NCBI GenBank assembly: GCA_018375675.1
Contig: JAHACW010000040.1
Coordinates: 1-21,043 of the forward strand
Source: Actinomyces sp.
GTDB taxonomy: Bacteria > Actinomycetota > Actinomycetes > Actinomycetales > Actinomycetaceae
Direction: 5' to 3'
Length of the DNA: 21,043 bases
Part shown: piece after piece, positions 1-8,405 of the stretch
Layout: each line of letters starts with the position of its first letter
How positions within the stretch are numbered: position 1 is the stretch's first letter
The notes under the pieces: model-generated
What the model was told of the DNA's origin: nothing
The model's database searches: none
The model's input: only the letters and a program-made list of their open reading frames with translations
Translations under genes and position numbers: made by a program

Positions 1-257
<257 letters not shown>

Positions 258-271
258 TTCCAGCAGTTCCT

Positions 272-302
272 AATCTACACCCAAAAGCGGACTCAGTCAC
301 AA
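272..302 (-). promoter_or_regulatory. Possible gap promoter
   Basis: On the minus strand, TTGTGA (297-302) is followed after 19 bases by TAGATT (272-277); a TGTAGA one frame of spacing closer (274-279) gives 17 bases. The match to a sigma-70-type promoter is partial, but this is the least GC-rich stretch between whiA and gap. It would give a 5' leader of about 100 nt. Inference only. Confidence 0.3.
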
Positions 303-372
303 TCCAATTAGAAAATCCGCACGTGGGGTAATTCTCGTTTGGATTGAGACGAAGCGGCAGGAATCAGGGACC

Positions 373-1356
373 TCAGTCCTCCTCGAGCATGTCGAGGGTG
401 AGCGCAGATTCCGTGTCCGGAATGCCGCGTTCGTGCGCGACCTTATCGGCGAGAGCCAGAAGGCGGCGGATACGCCCCGCGACGGCATCCTTGGTAAGAG
501 GCGGATTCGTGTGCTTGCCGAGCTCTTCAAGGGACGCCTGCTTGTACTGCAGACGCAGAGTGCCGGCCTCGAGCAGGTGGGCGGGGACGTCGTCTCCGAG
601 GATCTCGAAGGCGCGTTCGACGCGGGCACCCGCGGCGACGGCCGCGCGGGCGGAGCGGCGCAGGTTCGCGTCGTCAAAGTTAGCCAGTCGGTTGGCACTG
701 CCTCGGGCCTCGCGACGTTCGCGCCTCTCCTGCCACGCCTCGAAGGTCTGGGGGGCACCCATGGCAGAGATCAGCGTGCCGATCGCGTCCGAATCACGGA
801 CGGACACGCGGTCGGTGCCACGCACCTCTTTCGAGCGGGCGGCAGCACCGAGCTTGCGCGCGCAGCCGACCATCGCGAGAGCTACCTCGGGACCGGGGCA
901 CGTGATCTCAAGCGAGGAAGAGCGGCCGGGTTCCATGAGCGAGCCGCGCGCGAGGAAGGCGCCGCGCCAGATAGCCGCGGCCTCAGCGGTGCCGGAGGCG
1001 ACGAGCACGGGCGGCAGGCCACGAATGGGGCGCCGCAGGGAGTCGACAAGGCCCGTGAGGCGCGCAAGCTCGTCGGCCTTGTGGACGACACGCACGACAT
1101 AGCGCTTGCCACGTCGCAGCGAAGAACCGGACACCACGACGACAGAGGACTCAGCGTTATACAGCGCCTGTAGGTAGGTGCGCAGGCGACGCGCGGCCAC
1201 GGGCGAGTCAAGCTCGGCCTCAACGAGGATGCGCCCGCCCACGAGGTGCAGGCCTCCAGCGAAACGCAGCGTCGCGCTCACTTCGGCGGCGACCTCGGAC
1301 GGCGTCGTAACGACGGCGCGCGCCAGCTCGTCCTTCATGTCAGATGTCAGGGACAC
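373..1356 (-). CDS. whiA: WhiA, DNA-binding regulator of sporulation/cell division family
   Basis: The protein is 327 residues when started at the GTG at 1354-1356, which is the usual WhiA length. The opening (V/M)[13 protein letters not shown] is the conserved family start. A GGAGA (1361-1365, minus) sits four bases upstream. The longer frame back to a TTG at 1395 would add 13 residues without a good ribosome site. WhiA has an N-terminal LAGLIDADG homing-endonuclease-like fold without the catalytic activity and a C-terminal helix-turn-helix. Here the latter is roughly residues 260-310 ([26 protein letters not shown]). In Streptomyces it works with WhiB to control cell division during sporulation, and it is also kept in non-sporulating actinobacteria and Firmicutes. 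It follows yvcK by 45 bases and precedes gap. Confidence 0.95.
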   Translation of the reverse strand: MSLTSDMKDELARAVVTTPSEVAAEVSATLRFAGGLHLVGGRILVEAELDSPVAARRLRTYLQALYNAESSVVVVSGSSLRRGKRYVVRVVHKADELARLTGLVDSLRRPIRGLPPVLVASGTAEAAAIWRGAFLARGSLMEPGRSSSLEITCPGPEVALAMVGCARKLGAAARSKEVRGTDRVSVRDSDAIGTLISAMGAPQTFEAWQERRERREARGSANRLANFDDANLRRSARAAVAAGARVERAFEILGDDVPAHLLEAGTLRLQYKQASLEELGKHTNPPLTKDAVAGRIRRLLALADKVAHERGIPDTESALTLDMLEED

Positions 1357-1401
1357 GGCTTCTCCAGATATGTCATGTCGTTTGTCAGCAGGCAACAGGT
1401 T

Positions 1402-2406
1402 CTAAGGTAACCACGTTTCGGGCTGTCCGACCTCACCAAGGAAGCCGTCAAATGCGTCACGCAGCGCCGCGGCGAGGCGTAGCGGGTCGTGATGCGGGGC
1501 TCCATCACCCGTGCGCACCTGCCGCAACAGGACGCGCGCGCCAAGTTCTTCGGCGGCCACGATCAGGTCGTCAATATCGTCGCAGGCCGTCGGATCCGCG
1601 ACCACCACATCGAGCTTGAGCATGGGTGCGTACTCGCGCAGAACACGCACGTGGTCGGCGGTCGACATGAGATCGGTTTCACCGCGCTGACGCGCCAGGT
1701 TGAGGACGAGTGCGCGGTGGGCGTCGGTCGTGGCAAGCGCACGGTTAATCTCGGGGACCAACAGGTGCGGGATCACGGAGGTGTACCAGGAGCCGGGCCC
1801 CAGGACGACCCAGTCGGCCTCGGAGATCGCTTCGGTGACCGCGGAGGGCACCTCGGGCGCCTCGGGCGTAATGCGCACGTGCTCGACGGTGCCCGGGGCG
1901 ACAGCGACCTTGGATTGACCGGACACGACGTATCGGCGACCGCCGTCGTTCATATCCGCCTCGATGTCGATCGGCGTCGTCGACATGGGCAGGACGCGTC
2001 CCTGTGCACCGAGGAGACGACCGACCCAGTCGAGACCTTCGACGGGATCGTCGAGGAGCTGCCACAGGCCGGAGATCAGCAGGTTGCCGAGGGCATGCCC
2101 GTTGAGCGGGCCGGTCGTGTCGAGGCGCAGCTGCATGACGTCGCGCCAGGTCAGCCCCCACTCGGATTCCTCGCAGAGAGAGGCCAGCGCCATGCGCAGG
2201 TCGCCGGGAGGCAGGATCGGCATCTCCTGGCGTAGTCGGCCGGAGCTACCACCATCGTCGGCGACGGTCACAACAGCCGTCAGCGCGCGGGTGATGTGGC
2301 GCAGCGCCCGCAGGGTTGCGGACAGGCCGTGTCCGCCGCCGAGGGCGACGATGTTTTGGCCGGATTCTCCACGTTGAACCCAGCCGGCTGCATCAAGATA
2401 GGGCAT
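1402..2406 (-). CDS. yvcK: YvcK/CofD-like gluconeogenesis factor
   Basis: This 334-residue protein has the YvcK/CofD-like nucleotide-sugar-binding signature near the N terminus: ALGGGHGLSATLRALR at residues 21-36, then VTVADDGGSSGRLR and PPGDLR. LNGHALGNLL follows, and VLGPGSWYTSVIPHLLV lies in the middle. YvcK proteins bind UDP-sugars such as UDP-GlcNAc. They are needed for growth on gluconeogenic carbon sources and for normal peptidoglycan synthesis and cell shape in Bacillus and mycobacteria. The ATG overlaps the rapZ stop by one base (TGATG at 2404-2408), with GGGAGAG just upstream, so translation is probably coupled to rapZ. The order rapZ-yvcK-whiA is strongly conserved in Gram-positive bacteria. 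A CofD enzyme of F420 synthesis is the nearest alternative but does not fit this neighbourhood. Confidence 0.94.
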   Translation of the reverse strand: MPYLDAAGWVQRGESGQNIVALGGGHGLSATLRALRHITRALTAVVTVADDGGSSGRLRQEMPILPPGDLRMALASLCEESEWGLTWRDVMQLRLDTTGPLNGHALGNLLISGLWQLLDDPVEGLDWVGRLLGAQGRVLPMSTTPIDIEADMNDGGRRYVVSGQSKVAVAPGTVEHVRITPEAPEVPSAVTEAISEADWVVLGPGSWYTSVIPHLLVPEINRALATTDAHRALVLNLARQRGETDLMSTADHVRVLREYAPMLKLDVVVADPTACDDIDDLIVAAEELGARVLLRQVRTGDGAPHHDPLRLAAALRDAFDGFLGEVGQPETWLP

Positions 2407-3401
2407 CAGTCTCTCCCAATGTCACGGTGCATCACGCGAACCGTGTATCCGTGTGAGCGCAGGCGTTCGGCGATGGCCTCGGAAGATGCGACGGAGCGGT
2501 GCTTTCCGCCCGTGCACCCGACGGCAATCGTGACGAATGGCTTCAATTCTGCCAGATAGCCGCTGAGCATGGGGGCGAGAAGGTCGGCATATCCGAGAGC
2601 AAAATCGCGCGCGCCCGGCTGGGAGAGCACGTAGTCCGCGACCGCCTGGTCCTTGCCGGTCAGGTGGCGCAGCTCGTCAACCCAGTACGGGTTCTTCAAG
2701 AAGCGCACGTCAACGACGTGATCGGCGTCGAGCGGGAGTCCGTGCTTGAAGCCGAAGGATTCGACGGTGACCTGCAGGGGGCGCTCCTCCCCTGCCACGA
2801 TGTCGCGGATGCGCCTCGTCAGATCGTGGACACTCATCGTGGAAGTGTCGATGACCTCATCGGCGGCGCGACGCAGGGGCGCGAGCAGGCGCATCTCGGC
2901 CTTGATACCGTCCATGAGGGTGCCGGCGCCCTGGAGGGGATGCGGGCGGCGGTTGGATTCGTAGCGACGCACCAGTGTCTCAGGGCTGGCCTCGAGGAAG
3001 ATGACACGATAGGCGATGCCCGCGCCCTTGAGCTGTTCGAGCGTGGCATCGAGCGTGCGGAAGAAGGTACGCGAGCGCACGTCCACGCCGACAGCCAGGC
3101 GGTGCACGCCCGCAGCCGGATCGTTCGACATCATGCCGACGAGGGCGGGCAGCATCGTCGGCGGCAGGTTGTCGACGACGTACCAGTCAAGGTCTTCGAG
3201 TGCGCGGGCGGCGCCGGTGCGGCCCGCTCCCGAGTAGCCGGTGATGATGAGAACCTCGTTGGAGGCGCGCGGCTCGTACTTGACGCGCATCATGTCGCGC
3301 ACAGCGATGCCCTCGGGGACCGTGGGAGGGTTCTCCTCGTTCATCGACGAGGCCTGGGCCTCGTCTGCGTCGTGAGCGTCCGTGGGTGTGTGGTCGGGCA
3401 T
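2406..3401 (-). CDS. rapZ: RapZ/YvcJ-family nucleotide-binding protein
   Basis: This 331-residue P-loop protein has a Walker A motif at residues 55-62 (GYSGAGRT), then ARALEDLDWYVVDNLPP, which is typical of RapZ/YvcJ. Near the C terminus (295-303) it has GCTGGKHRS, followed by HRD close to the end, as in the RapZ C-terminal domain. In E. coli RapZ is an RNA adaptor that sends the small RNA GlmZ to RNase E, controlling GlmS. In Bacillus YvcJ hydrolyses nucleotides. The role in actinobacteria is less clear. The Arg in place of the Walker A Lys is, to my knowledge, usual in actinobacterial members. The start is supported by AGGAGG (3407-3412, minus) five bases upstream. It gives an unusually long acidic N-terminal tail of about 45 residues before the P-loop domain. 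The purT stop lies 42 bases upstream. Confidence 0.94.
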   Translation of the reverse strand: MPDHTPTDAHDADEAQASSMNEENPPTVPEGIAVRDMMRVKYEPRASNEVLIITGYSGAGRTGAARALEDLDWYVVDNLPPTMLPALVGMMSNDPAAGVHRLAVGVDVRSRTFFRTLDATLEQLKGAGIAYRVIFLEASPETLVRRYESNRRPHPLQGAGTLMDGIKAEMRLLAPLRRAADEVIDTSTMSVHDLTRRIRDIVAGEERPLQVTVESFGFKHGLPLDADHVVDVRFLKNPYWVDELRHLTGKDQAVADYVLSQPGARDFALGYADLLAPMLSGYLAELKPFVTIAVGCTGGKHRSVASSEAIAERLRSHGYTVRVMHRDIGRD

Positions 3402-3443
3402 GGCGTCCTCCTGACGGGTCGGCTGGTCGGGTGATGGGAGCTG

Positions 3444-4667
3444 TTAGGCGGAAGGTGCGGAGGCGTCGTCGATCGTGATGCCGGCGGCGGCGCGCCTGGC
3501 GATGACTCGCGCTTCCTTCGGCGTGCTCGCGGTGGTGGCAACGACACCGACGCGCCTGCCGGCACGGCTCACCGGCTTGCCGAAGATGCGCACGAGGTCG
3601 GCGGATTCGAGGGCGCGAGCAACACCGTTGTAGACGGGGACATCGACGGCGCTCGTCGACTTGATGACCGCCGACGCGCCCGGGGTAGTCTGGGCGGTCG
3701 AGACGGGCAGGCCGAGGATGGCGCGTGCGTGCAGCTCAAACTCGGACTGGGCTTGAGTCACCATCGTGACCATGCCGGTGTCGTGGGGGCGGGGCGAGAG
3801 CTCGGAGAACCATACGTCGTCGCCCTTCACAAAGAATTCGACGCCGAAGATGCCGAGACACGGGCCGTTTCCGGCCTCAGCCAGGGCGTCGGTCACGGCC
3901 TTGGCCATCTGTCGCGCACCCTCGAGGGCAGCCTCGCTCATGGCCATGGGCTGCCAGGATTCGACGTAGTCGCCGCCCTCCTGGCGGTGACCAATCGGAG
4001 CGCAGAAGCTCGTCGTAACGTTGCCCGAAGCTGCGTCCCAGGAGCGCACGGTGAGCAGCGTGATCTCGTAGTCGAAGTCAACGCCCTCTTCGACAATGAC
4101 GACGCCGGTCGTCGCACGCGCGTCTTCCTCGGCGTGTGCCCAGGCAGAGGCGGCCTGCTCGGGTCCCGTCACGCGGGACTGGCCGTGCCCGGAGGAGGAC
4201 ATCGTGGGCTTGACGAAAGCGGGGTAACCGACCTCGTCAAGAGCCGCGGCCAGCTCGGCCTCGCTGCGCGCGAAGCGGAAGGCCGATGTGCGCACCCCGG
4301 GCAGGGACGCGGCAAGGTTGCGGATGCGTTGACGATCCATCGTCGCCTGGACGGCAAAGGCGTTGGGGACGACGCGCACGCCGCGCGCTTCATAGGCGCT
4401 CAGCTCGTCTGTCGCGATGGCCTCGACCTCGGGAACAATGAGGTCAACGTCGACGCTGTCGAGCACCTCGCGCAGAGCCTGCGGGTCACTCATGTCAAAG
4501 ACGCGGGATTCGTCCGCGACCTGCATGGCGGGGGCGTTGGAATAGGAGTCGCAGGCGATCACGGTACATCCGTAGCGTTGCAGGGCGATCACGACTTCCT
4601 TACCGAGTTCGCCCGATCCCAGCAGCAGCACGCGTGCCGGCAGCGGCACGGGAAGCGTCGTTGTCAT
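3444..4667 (-). CDS. purT: Formate-dependent phosphoribosylglycinamide formyltransferase (GAR transformylase 2)
   Basis: This 407-residue ATP-grasp enzyme uses formate and ATP to convert GAR to formyl-GAR, the third step of purine synthesis, without needing 10-formyl-tetrahydrofolate. Visible features are the N-terminal biotin-carboxylase-like nucleotide fold (VLLLGSGELGKEVVIALQ, residues 13-30), IVPEVEAIATDEL, and the ATP-grasp segment YPAFVKPTMSSSGHGQS. ELSPRPHDTGMVTMVTQ (about 288-304) is the metal-binding and substrate-binding signature shared with E. coli PurT. PurK is the closest alternative family, but PRPHDTGMVT and the full length favour PurT. The ATG overlaps the uvrC stop by four bases (ATGA), with GGAGG about eight bases upstream, so it is co-transcribed and probably translationally coupled to uvrC. 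Its place between uvrC and rapZ is unusual. Confidence 0.95.
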   Translation of the reverse strand: MTTTLPVPLPARVLLLGSGELGKEVVIALQRYGCTVIACDSYSNAPAMQVADESRVFDMSDPQALREVLDSVDVDLIVPEVEAIATDELSAYEARGVRVVPNAFAVQATMDRQRIRNLAASLPGVRTSAFRFARSEAELAAALDEVGYPAFVKPTMSSSGHGQSRVTGPEQAASAWAHAEEDARATTGVVIVEEGVDFDYEITLLTVRSWDAASGNVTTSFCAPIGHRQEGGDYVESWQPMAMSEAALEGARQMAKAVTDALAEAGNGPCLGIFGVEFFVKGDDVWFSELSPRPHDTGMVTMVTQAQSEFELHARAILGLPVSTAQTTPGASAVIKSTSAVDVPVYNGVARALESADLVRIFGKPVSRAGRRVGVVATTASTPKEARVIARRAAAGITIDDASAPSA

Positions 4668-6679
4668 GGTGTATCCTCCCTCGACGATGTCGCTAGCCTA
4701 TCGCGGATCGTGCGCGCAAGGCCGAGTCCCACGCCCTTGACCTCGGCAATCTGCTCGGGCGTGGCCTCTCGAATCCGCTTCACAGAGCCGAAATGCTTGA
4801 GCAGCGCGGCCTGACGCGCGGGTCCAAGCCCTGGGATGGAGTCGAGGACCGAGCGGCGCTGGGCCTTCGACCGACGCTTGCGGTGCTTCGTGATCGCGAA
4901 GCGGTGGGACTCGTCGCGCAGATACTGCAGGAGGTACAGAGCCTCCGACGTGCGCGGGAGGATGAGCGGGAAGTCGTCGCCGGGGATCCACACCTCTTCG
5001 AGGCGCTTAGCCAGACCCACGACGGGTACGTCCGCGCCCACCGCGTCCAGAGCGGCGCGTGCGGCGTTGACCTGGGGTAGGCCGCCGTCCACGACGACAA
5101 GGTCGGGCCGGTAGGAGAAACGCTTGGGGCGTCCCGTCATCGCGTCGATCGGGCCGGAGGCGTAGGCGACGCCGTCTTCGTCCTCTCCGTCGACGCCGGC
5201 CTCCTCAGCGAGGAGCCGTGAGAAGCGGCGCGTGAGAACCTCGTTCATCGCGCTCGTGTCGTCGGGGGTTCCGTTTCCGTCCTCGCCGCGGATGTTGTAG
5301 GTGCGGTAGGCGTCCTTGCGCGGCATGCCGTCCTCGAACACAACCATCGAGGCAACCTGGTTCTCCCCGCCCGTGTGCGACACGTCGTAGCACTCGATGC
5401 GCAGGGGCGCGCCCGGCAGGACGAGGTTTTCCGCGAGCTGCTCGAGTGCCTTCGAGCGCGCCGTAATGTCTCCCGCGCGCTTCGTGCGGTGCAGCGCGAG
5501 GGCTTGTCGGGCATTCTCCGTGACCGTGTCCATGATCTGGGCCTTCGGGCCGCGCTTGGGCACGTGCACTGAGACGGACGCGCCGCGGATCTCGGCCAGC
5601 CAGCGCGCGATGGTCTCCCCCTCCTCCGGCTCGACGGAAACAAGCACCTCGCGAGGGATCGCCGAGGTCGGTGTGTGCGCAACGTCGTCCACGCTTACGG
5701 CCGCCACCTTCGCAGCCTTCCCGGCCCCGGCCTCGTCCGGCGATGCCGAGGAGTACACCTGCTCGAGGAGGCGAGCCATGAGCGCTGCGTCGTCTGCGCC
5801 GTCCACGCGTTCGATGACCCAGCCGCGCGTTCCTCGGATGCGTCCGCCGCGCACGTGGAAGACGTGCACCGCGGCATCCAAGTCATCGCTGACGAGCGAG
5901 AACACGTCCGCGTCCGAGCCGTCGTCGAGCACGACCGCGTTGCGCTCCAGCACAGTCCGCAGCGCCTTGACGTCATCACGCAGCTTCGCCGCGCGCTCGA
6001 AGTTCAGCTCCATCGAGGCCTGGCGCATCTGCTCCTCAAGGTCACGGATCACCGGGCCCGTGCGCCCCTCCATGAACTCGCACAGCCCCTCCGCGAGCTC
6101 CCGATGTTCTTCCATCGAGATACGACCCACGCACGGGGCCGCGCACTTGTCGATATAGCCGAGCAAGCACGGACGGCCCTGCGCCTTCGCACGCTGAAAC
6201 ACACCCGCCGAACAGGAGCGCATCGGGAAGACGCGCAGCAGCTGATCGATGGTCTCGCGGATCGCCCACACCTGCGTGTACGGGCCGAAGTACCGCGACC
6301 CGGCGCGCTTACGTTCGCGCGTCACCTGCACGCGGGGAAAGCGCTCCCCCATCGACACCGCCAGGTAGGGGTAGGACTTGTCGTCCTTAAACATGACGTT
6401 GAAACGCGGATTGAATTCCTTAATCCACGTGAACTCCAGGGTCAGGGCCTCGACCTCGGAACGCACGACGGTCCACTGCACGGCGCTCGCGGTCGTCACC
6501 ATCTGCTGGGTGCGCGGATGCAGGTTCGCCAGGTCCTGGAAGTAGTTGGTGAGGCGATTGCGCAGGTTTTTGGCCTTGCCGACGTAGATGACGCGGCCCT
6601 GCGGATCTGAGAATCGGTAGACGCCCGGCGAGGTCGGGATGTCTCCCGTGCGGGGTCGGTACGTCGAGGGATCTGCCAC
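4664..6679 (-). CDS. uvrC: UvrC, excinuclease ABC subunit C
   Basis: UvrC makes the 3' and 5' incisions around bulky DNA lesions after UvrA/UvrB recognition. The 671-residue protein has the expected order of parts. A GIY-YIG nuclease at the N terminus (GVYRFSDPQGRVIYVGKAKNL, 19-39) makes the 3' cut. A four-cysteine cluster at C156, C171, C179 and C183 matches the spacing of the Fe-S site in E. coli UvrC. A UVR motif (about 211-245) binds UvrB. The RNase H-like domain carries the 5' nuclease (IECYDVSHTGGENQVASM and DLVVVDGGLPQVNAA). Two helix-hairpin-helix motifs close the protein (SIPGLGPARQAALLKHFGSV, then GVGLGLARTI). The start is a GTG, and MADPSTYRP is the usual actinobacterial UvrC opening. 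A GGGAG sits only one base upstream, an awkward spacing. This is the first gene of the minus-strand run toward whiA and is divergent from glnA. Confidence 0.97.
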   Translation of the reverse strand: MADPSTYRPRTGDIPTSPGVYRFSDPQGRVIYVGKAKNLRNRLTNYFQDLANLHPRTQQMVTTASAVQWTVVRSEVEALTLEFTWIKEFNPRFNVMFKDDKSYPYLAVSMGERFPRVQVTRERKRAGSRYFGPYTQVWAIRETIDQLLRVFPMRSCSAGVFQRAKAQGRPCLLGYIDKCAAPCVGRISMEEHRELAEGLCEFMEGRTGPVIRDLEEQMRQASMELNFERAAKLRDDVKALRTVLERNAVVLDDGSDADVFSLVSDDLDAAVHVFHVRGGRIRGTRGWVIERVDGADDAALMARLLEQVYSSASPDEAGAGKAAKVAAVSVDDVAHTPTSAIPREVLVSVEPEEGETIARWLAEIRGASVSVHVPKRGPKAQIMDTVTENARQALALHRTKRAGDITARSKALEQLAENLVLPGAPLRIECYDVSHTGGENQVASMVVFEDGMPRKDAYRTYNIRGEDGNGTPDDTSAMNEVLTRRFSRLLAEEAGVDGEDEDGVAYASGPIDAMTGRPKRFSYRPDLVVVDGGLPQVNAARAALDAVGADVPVVGLAKRLEEVWIPGDDFPLILPRTSEALYLLQYLRDESHRFAITKHRKRRSKAQRRSVLDSIPGLGPARQAALLKHFGSVKRIREATPEQIAEVKGVGLGLARTIRDRLATSSREDTP

Positions 6680-6742
6680 GCTCCCAGGGTACGAGGCCGC
6701 GGCTGGGAACGCCCGGCACCTACCTTGGGCGTGCTCTATGTC

Positions 6743-6766
6743 ATGAAACCTTTAAATAATGAAACC
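6743..6766. repeat. Direct repeat ATGAAACC x2 upstream of glnA
   Basis: ATGAAACC occurs at 6743-6750 and 6759-6766, a 16-base period, in a conspicuously AT-rich patch between divergent uvrC and glnA. GAAAC is one half of the GlnR-box consensus known from Streptomyces nitrogen genes. The 16-base period does not match the usual 11/22-base GlnR spacing, so the identity of any binding protein is open. Confidence 0.4.
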
Positions 6767-6793
6767 AATACACACGCACGCCACCTGTGGGCA

Positions 6794-6799
6794 TATACT
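6794..6799 (+). promoter_or_regulatory. glnA: Possible glnA -10 element
   Basis: TATACT at 6794-6799 is the best -10-like hexamer in the uvrC-glnA intergenic region (5 of 6 to TATAAT). No convincing -35 is found 16-18 bases upstream, which suits an activator-dependent promoter. It would leave a leader of about 60 nt before the glnA ATG. Confidence 0.4.
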
Positions 6800-6814
6800 G
6801 GACTTGGCCACGAA

Positions 6815-6831
6815 TTGACCGATTCTTGACC
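6815..6831. repeat. Direct repeat TTGACC x2 in the glnA leader
   Basis: TTGACC occurs at 6815-6820 and 6826-6831, an 11-base period (one helical turn). It lies downstream of the candidate -10 and upstream of the glnA ribosome site. It may be a dimeric regulator site, or alternative -35 hexamers. Either reading is inference. Confidence 0.35.
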
Positions 6832-6865
6832 TTTGAGTACAGCTCTCCCACAAAGAAGGACGTTC

Positions 6866-8290
6866 ATGTTCACCTCCACCCAAGAGGTCGCAGACTTTAT
6901 CTCCGAGCAGAACATTGAACTCGTCGACGTGCGCTTCTGCGACGTCCCCGGGGTTCAGCAGCACTTTACGATCCCCGTGAGCGAGTTCCTGGACGCCGCT
7001 TTGTCGGACGGCCTCATGTTCGACGGCTCCTCGGTGCGCGGATTCACCGCCATCCACGAGTCCGACATGAAGCTCATCCCGGACATCTCCTCCGCCTTCG
7101 TGGACCCGTTCCGCGATCGCAAGACCCTGGTCGTGAACTTCTCGATCGTCGACCCCTTCACCGACGAGCCCTTCTCGCGCGACCCGCGCCAGGTGGCCGC
7201 CAAGGCCGAGGCATACCTGCGCTCGACCGGCATCGCCGACGAGTGCTTCATTGGCGCCGAGGCTGAGTTCTATCTCTTCGACGACGTCCGCTACCAGGTC
7301 ACCCCGCACAACACTTTCTTCTCCGTCGACTCCCCCGAGGCGTACTGGAACACCGGTCGCGTCGAAGAGGGCGGCAACATGGGCTACAAGGTGCCCATCA
7401 AGGGCGGCTACTTCCCCGTCTCCCCCGCCGACAAGTACGCGGACGTGCGCGACGAGATGAGCCGACTCCTCGAAGAGGTCGGGCTGACGATCGAGCGCGC
7501 CCACCACGAGGTCGGCTCGGGTGGCCAGCAGGAGATCAACTACCGCTTTGCGACGCTGCAGACCGCGGCCGACGACATGATGAAGTTCAAGTACGTCATC
7601 AAGAACTCCGCCCTCGAGTTCGGGCATTCCGCGACCTTCATGCCCAAGCCCCTGTTCGGCGACAACGGCTCGGGAATGCACACGCACATCTCGCTGTGGA
7701 AGAACGGCGAGCCCCTGTTCTACGACGAGCGCGGCTACGGCTCCCTGTCTGACACAGCCCGCTGGTTCATCGGTGGTCTGCTCGAGCACGCACCCGCGCT
7801 GCTCGCCTTCACGAACCCGTCGGTGAATTCCTTCCGACGCCTGGTTCCCGGCTTCGAGGCCCCGATCAACCTCGTGTACTCGGCGCGTAACCGCTCCGCA
7901 TGCATCCGCATCCCGGTGACGGGCACGTCCCCGAAGGCCAAGCGCGTGGAGTACCGCGTGCCGGACCCGAGCGCGAACCCCTACCTGGCGTTCTCCGCGT
8001 GCCTCATGGCGGGCATCGACGGCATCAAGCGCCGCATCGAGCCGGCCGCGCCGATCGACAAGGACCTCTACGAGCTGCCCCCGGCCGAGTACCAGGACAT
8101 CGCGAAGCTGCCCAGCTCGCTTGAGGCTGCTCTCGACGCGCTGCGCGAGGATCACGAGTTCCTCACCGAGGGCGACGTCTTCACACAGGACCTCATCGAC
8201 ACGTGGCTGGAGTACAAGGAGACCAACGAGGTCGCCCCGATGCGCGCCTACCCGCATCCCTACGAGTACCAGATGTACTACGACCTGTGA
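6866..8290 (+). CDS. glnA: Glutamine synthetase, type I
   Basis: Glutamine synthetase makes glutamine from glutamate, ammonia and ATP, and acts as a cytosolic dodecamer. Started at the ATG at 6866, the product is 474 residues, the usual GSI length. [12 protein letters not shown] aligns with the family start, and AGAAGGA lies just upstream. An in-frame ATG at 6833 would add 11 residues without family support. Visible signatures are [38 protein letters not shown], the [12 protein letters not shown] motif and [22 protein letters not shown]. Tyr402 in DKDLYELPP matches the adenylylation site of GSI-beta enzymes, so control by a GlnE-type adenylyltransferase encoded elsewhere is expected. The gene is divergent from uvrC, has repeat-rich upstream DNA and ends at a strong hairpin, so it is probably monocistronic. 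Confidence 0.97.
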   Translation: MFTSTQEVADFISEQNIELVDVRFCDVPGVQQHFTIPVSEFLDAALSDGLMFDGSSVRGFTAIHESDMKLIPDISSAFVDPFRDRKTLVVNFSIVDPFTDEPFSRDPRQVAAKAEAYLRSTGIADECFIGAEAEFYLFDDVRYQVTPHNTFFSVDSPEAYWNTGRVEEGGNMGYKVPIKGGYFPVSPADKYADVRDEMSRLLEEVGLTIERAHHEVGSGGQQEINYRFATLQTAADDMMKFKYVIKNSALEFGHSATFMPKPLFGDNGSGMHTHISLWKNGEPLFYDERGYGSLSDTARWFIGGLLEHAPALLAFTNPSVNSFRRLVPGFEAPINLVYSARNRSACIRIPVTGTSPKAKRVEYRVPDPSANPYLAFSACLMAGIDGIKRRIEPAAPIDKDLYELPPAEYQDIAKLPSSLEAALDALREDHEFLTEGDVFTQDLIDTWLEYKETNEVAPMRAYPHPYEYQMYYDL

Positions 8291-8305
8291 TCTAATCGTC
8301 ACTCA

Positions 8306-8339
8306 GCGGCCCCCACCCCAATTAAGGGGCGGGGGCCGC
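8306..8339 (+). terminator. Hairpin terminator after glnA
   Basis: A 14-base-pair GC-rich stem (GCGGCCCCCACCCC with GGGGCGGGGGCCGC) with one mismatch and a six-base AATTAA loop lies 15 bases after the glnA stop. No U-tract follows, which is common for actinobacterial terminators. Confidence 0.8.
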
Positions 8340-8405
8340 GCCACAACCAGTAGACTCACATCGAACCTGTTGTTCAGTCTTTGAACCGACATCCCGGAGG
8401 ACACG

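Noticed and set aside
1357..1395. Upstream TTG start for whiA adding 13 residues.
   Set aside because: No spaced ribosome site, and the GTG at 1356 matches the family start and length.
3216..3239. Arg replacing the Walker A Lys in RapZ (GYSGAGRT) as a broken P-loop.
   Set aside because: As far as I know this substitution is normal in actinobacterial RapZ proteins, so it is not a defect.
3729..4814. Long plus-strand frame opposite purT and the end of uvrC.
   Set aside because: Shadow of purT in GC-rich DNA; no ribosome site or recognisable domain.
6680..6690. Leaderless promoter for uvrC (TACCCT-N6-GTG).
   Set aside because: TACCCT is a weak -10 and GGGAG is present near the start; too weak to list beside the uvrA and YciI cases.
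6752..8302. Long open frame (516 codons) antisense to glnA.
   Set aside because: It mirrors the codon bias of glnA on the other strand. The translation is low-complexity, rich in V, G, H and E, with no motif. glnA itself is unmistakable.
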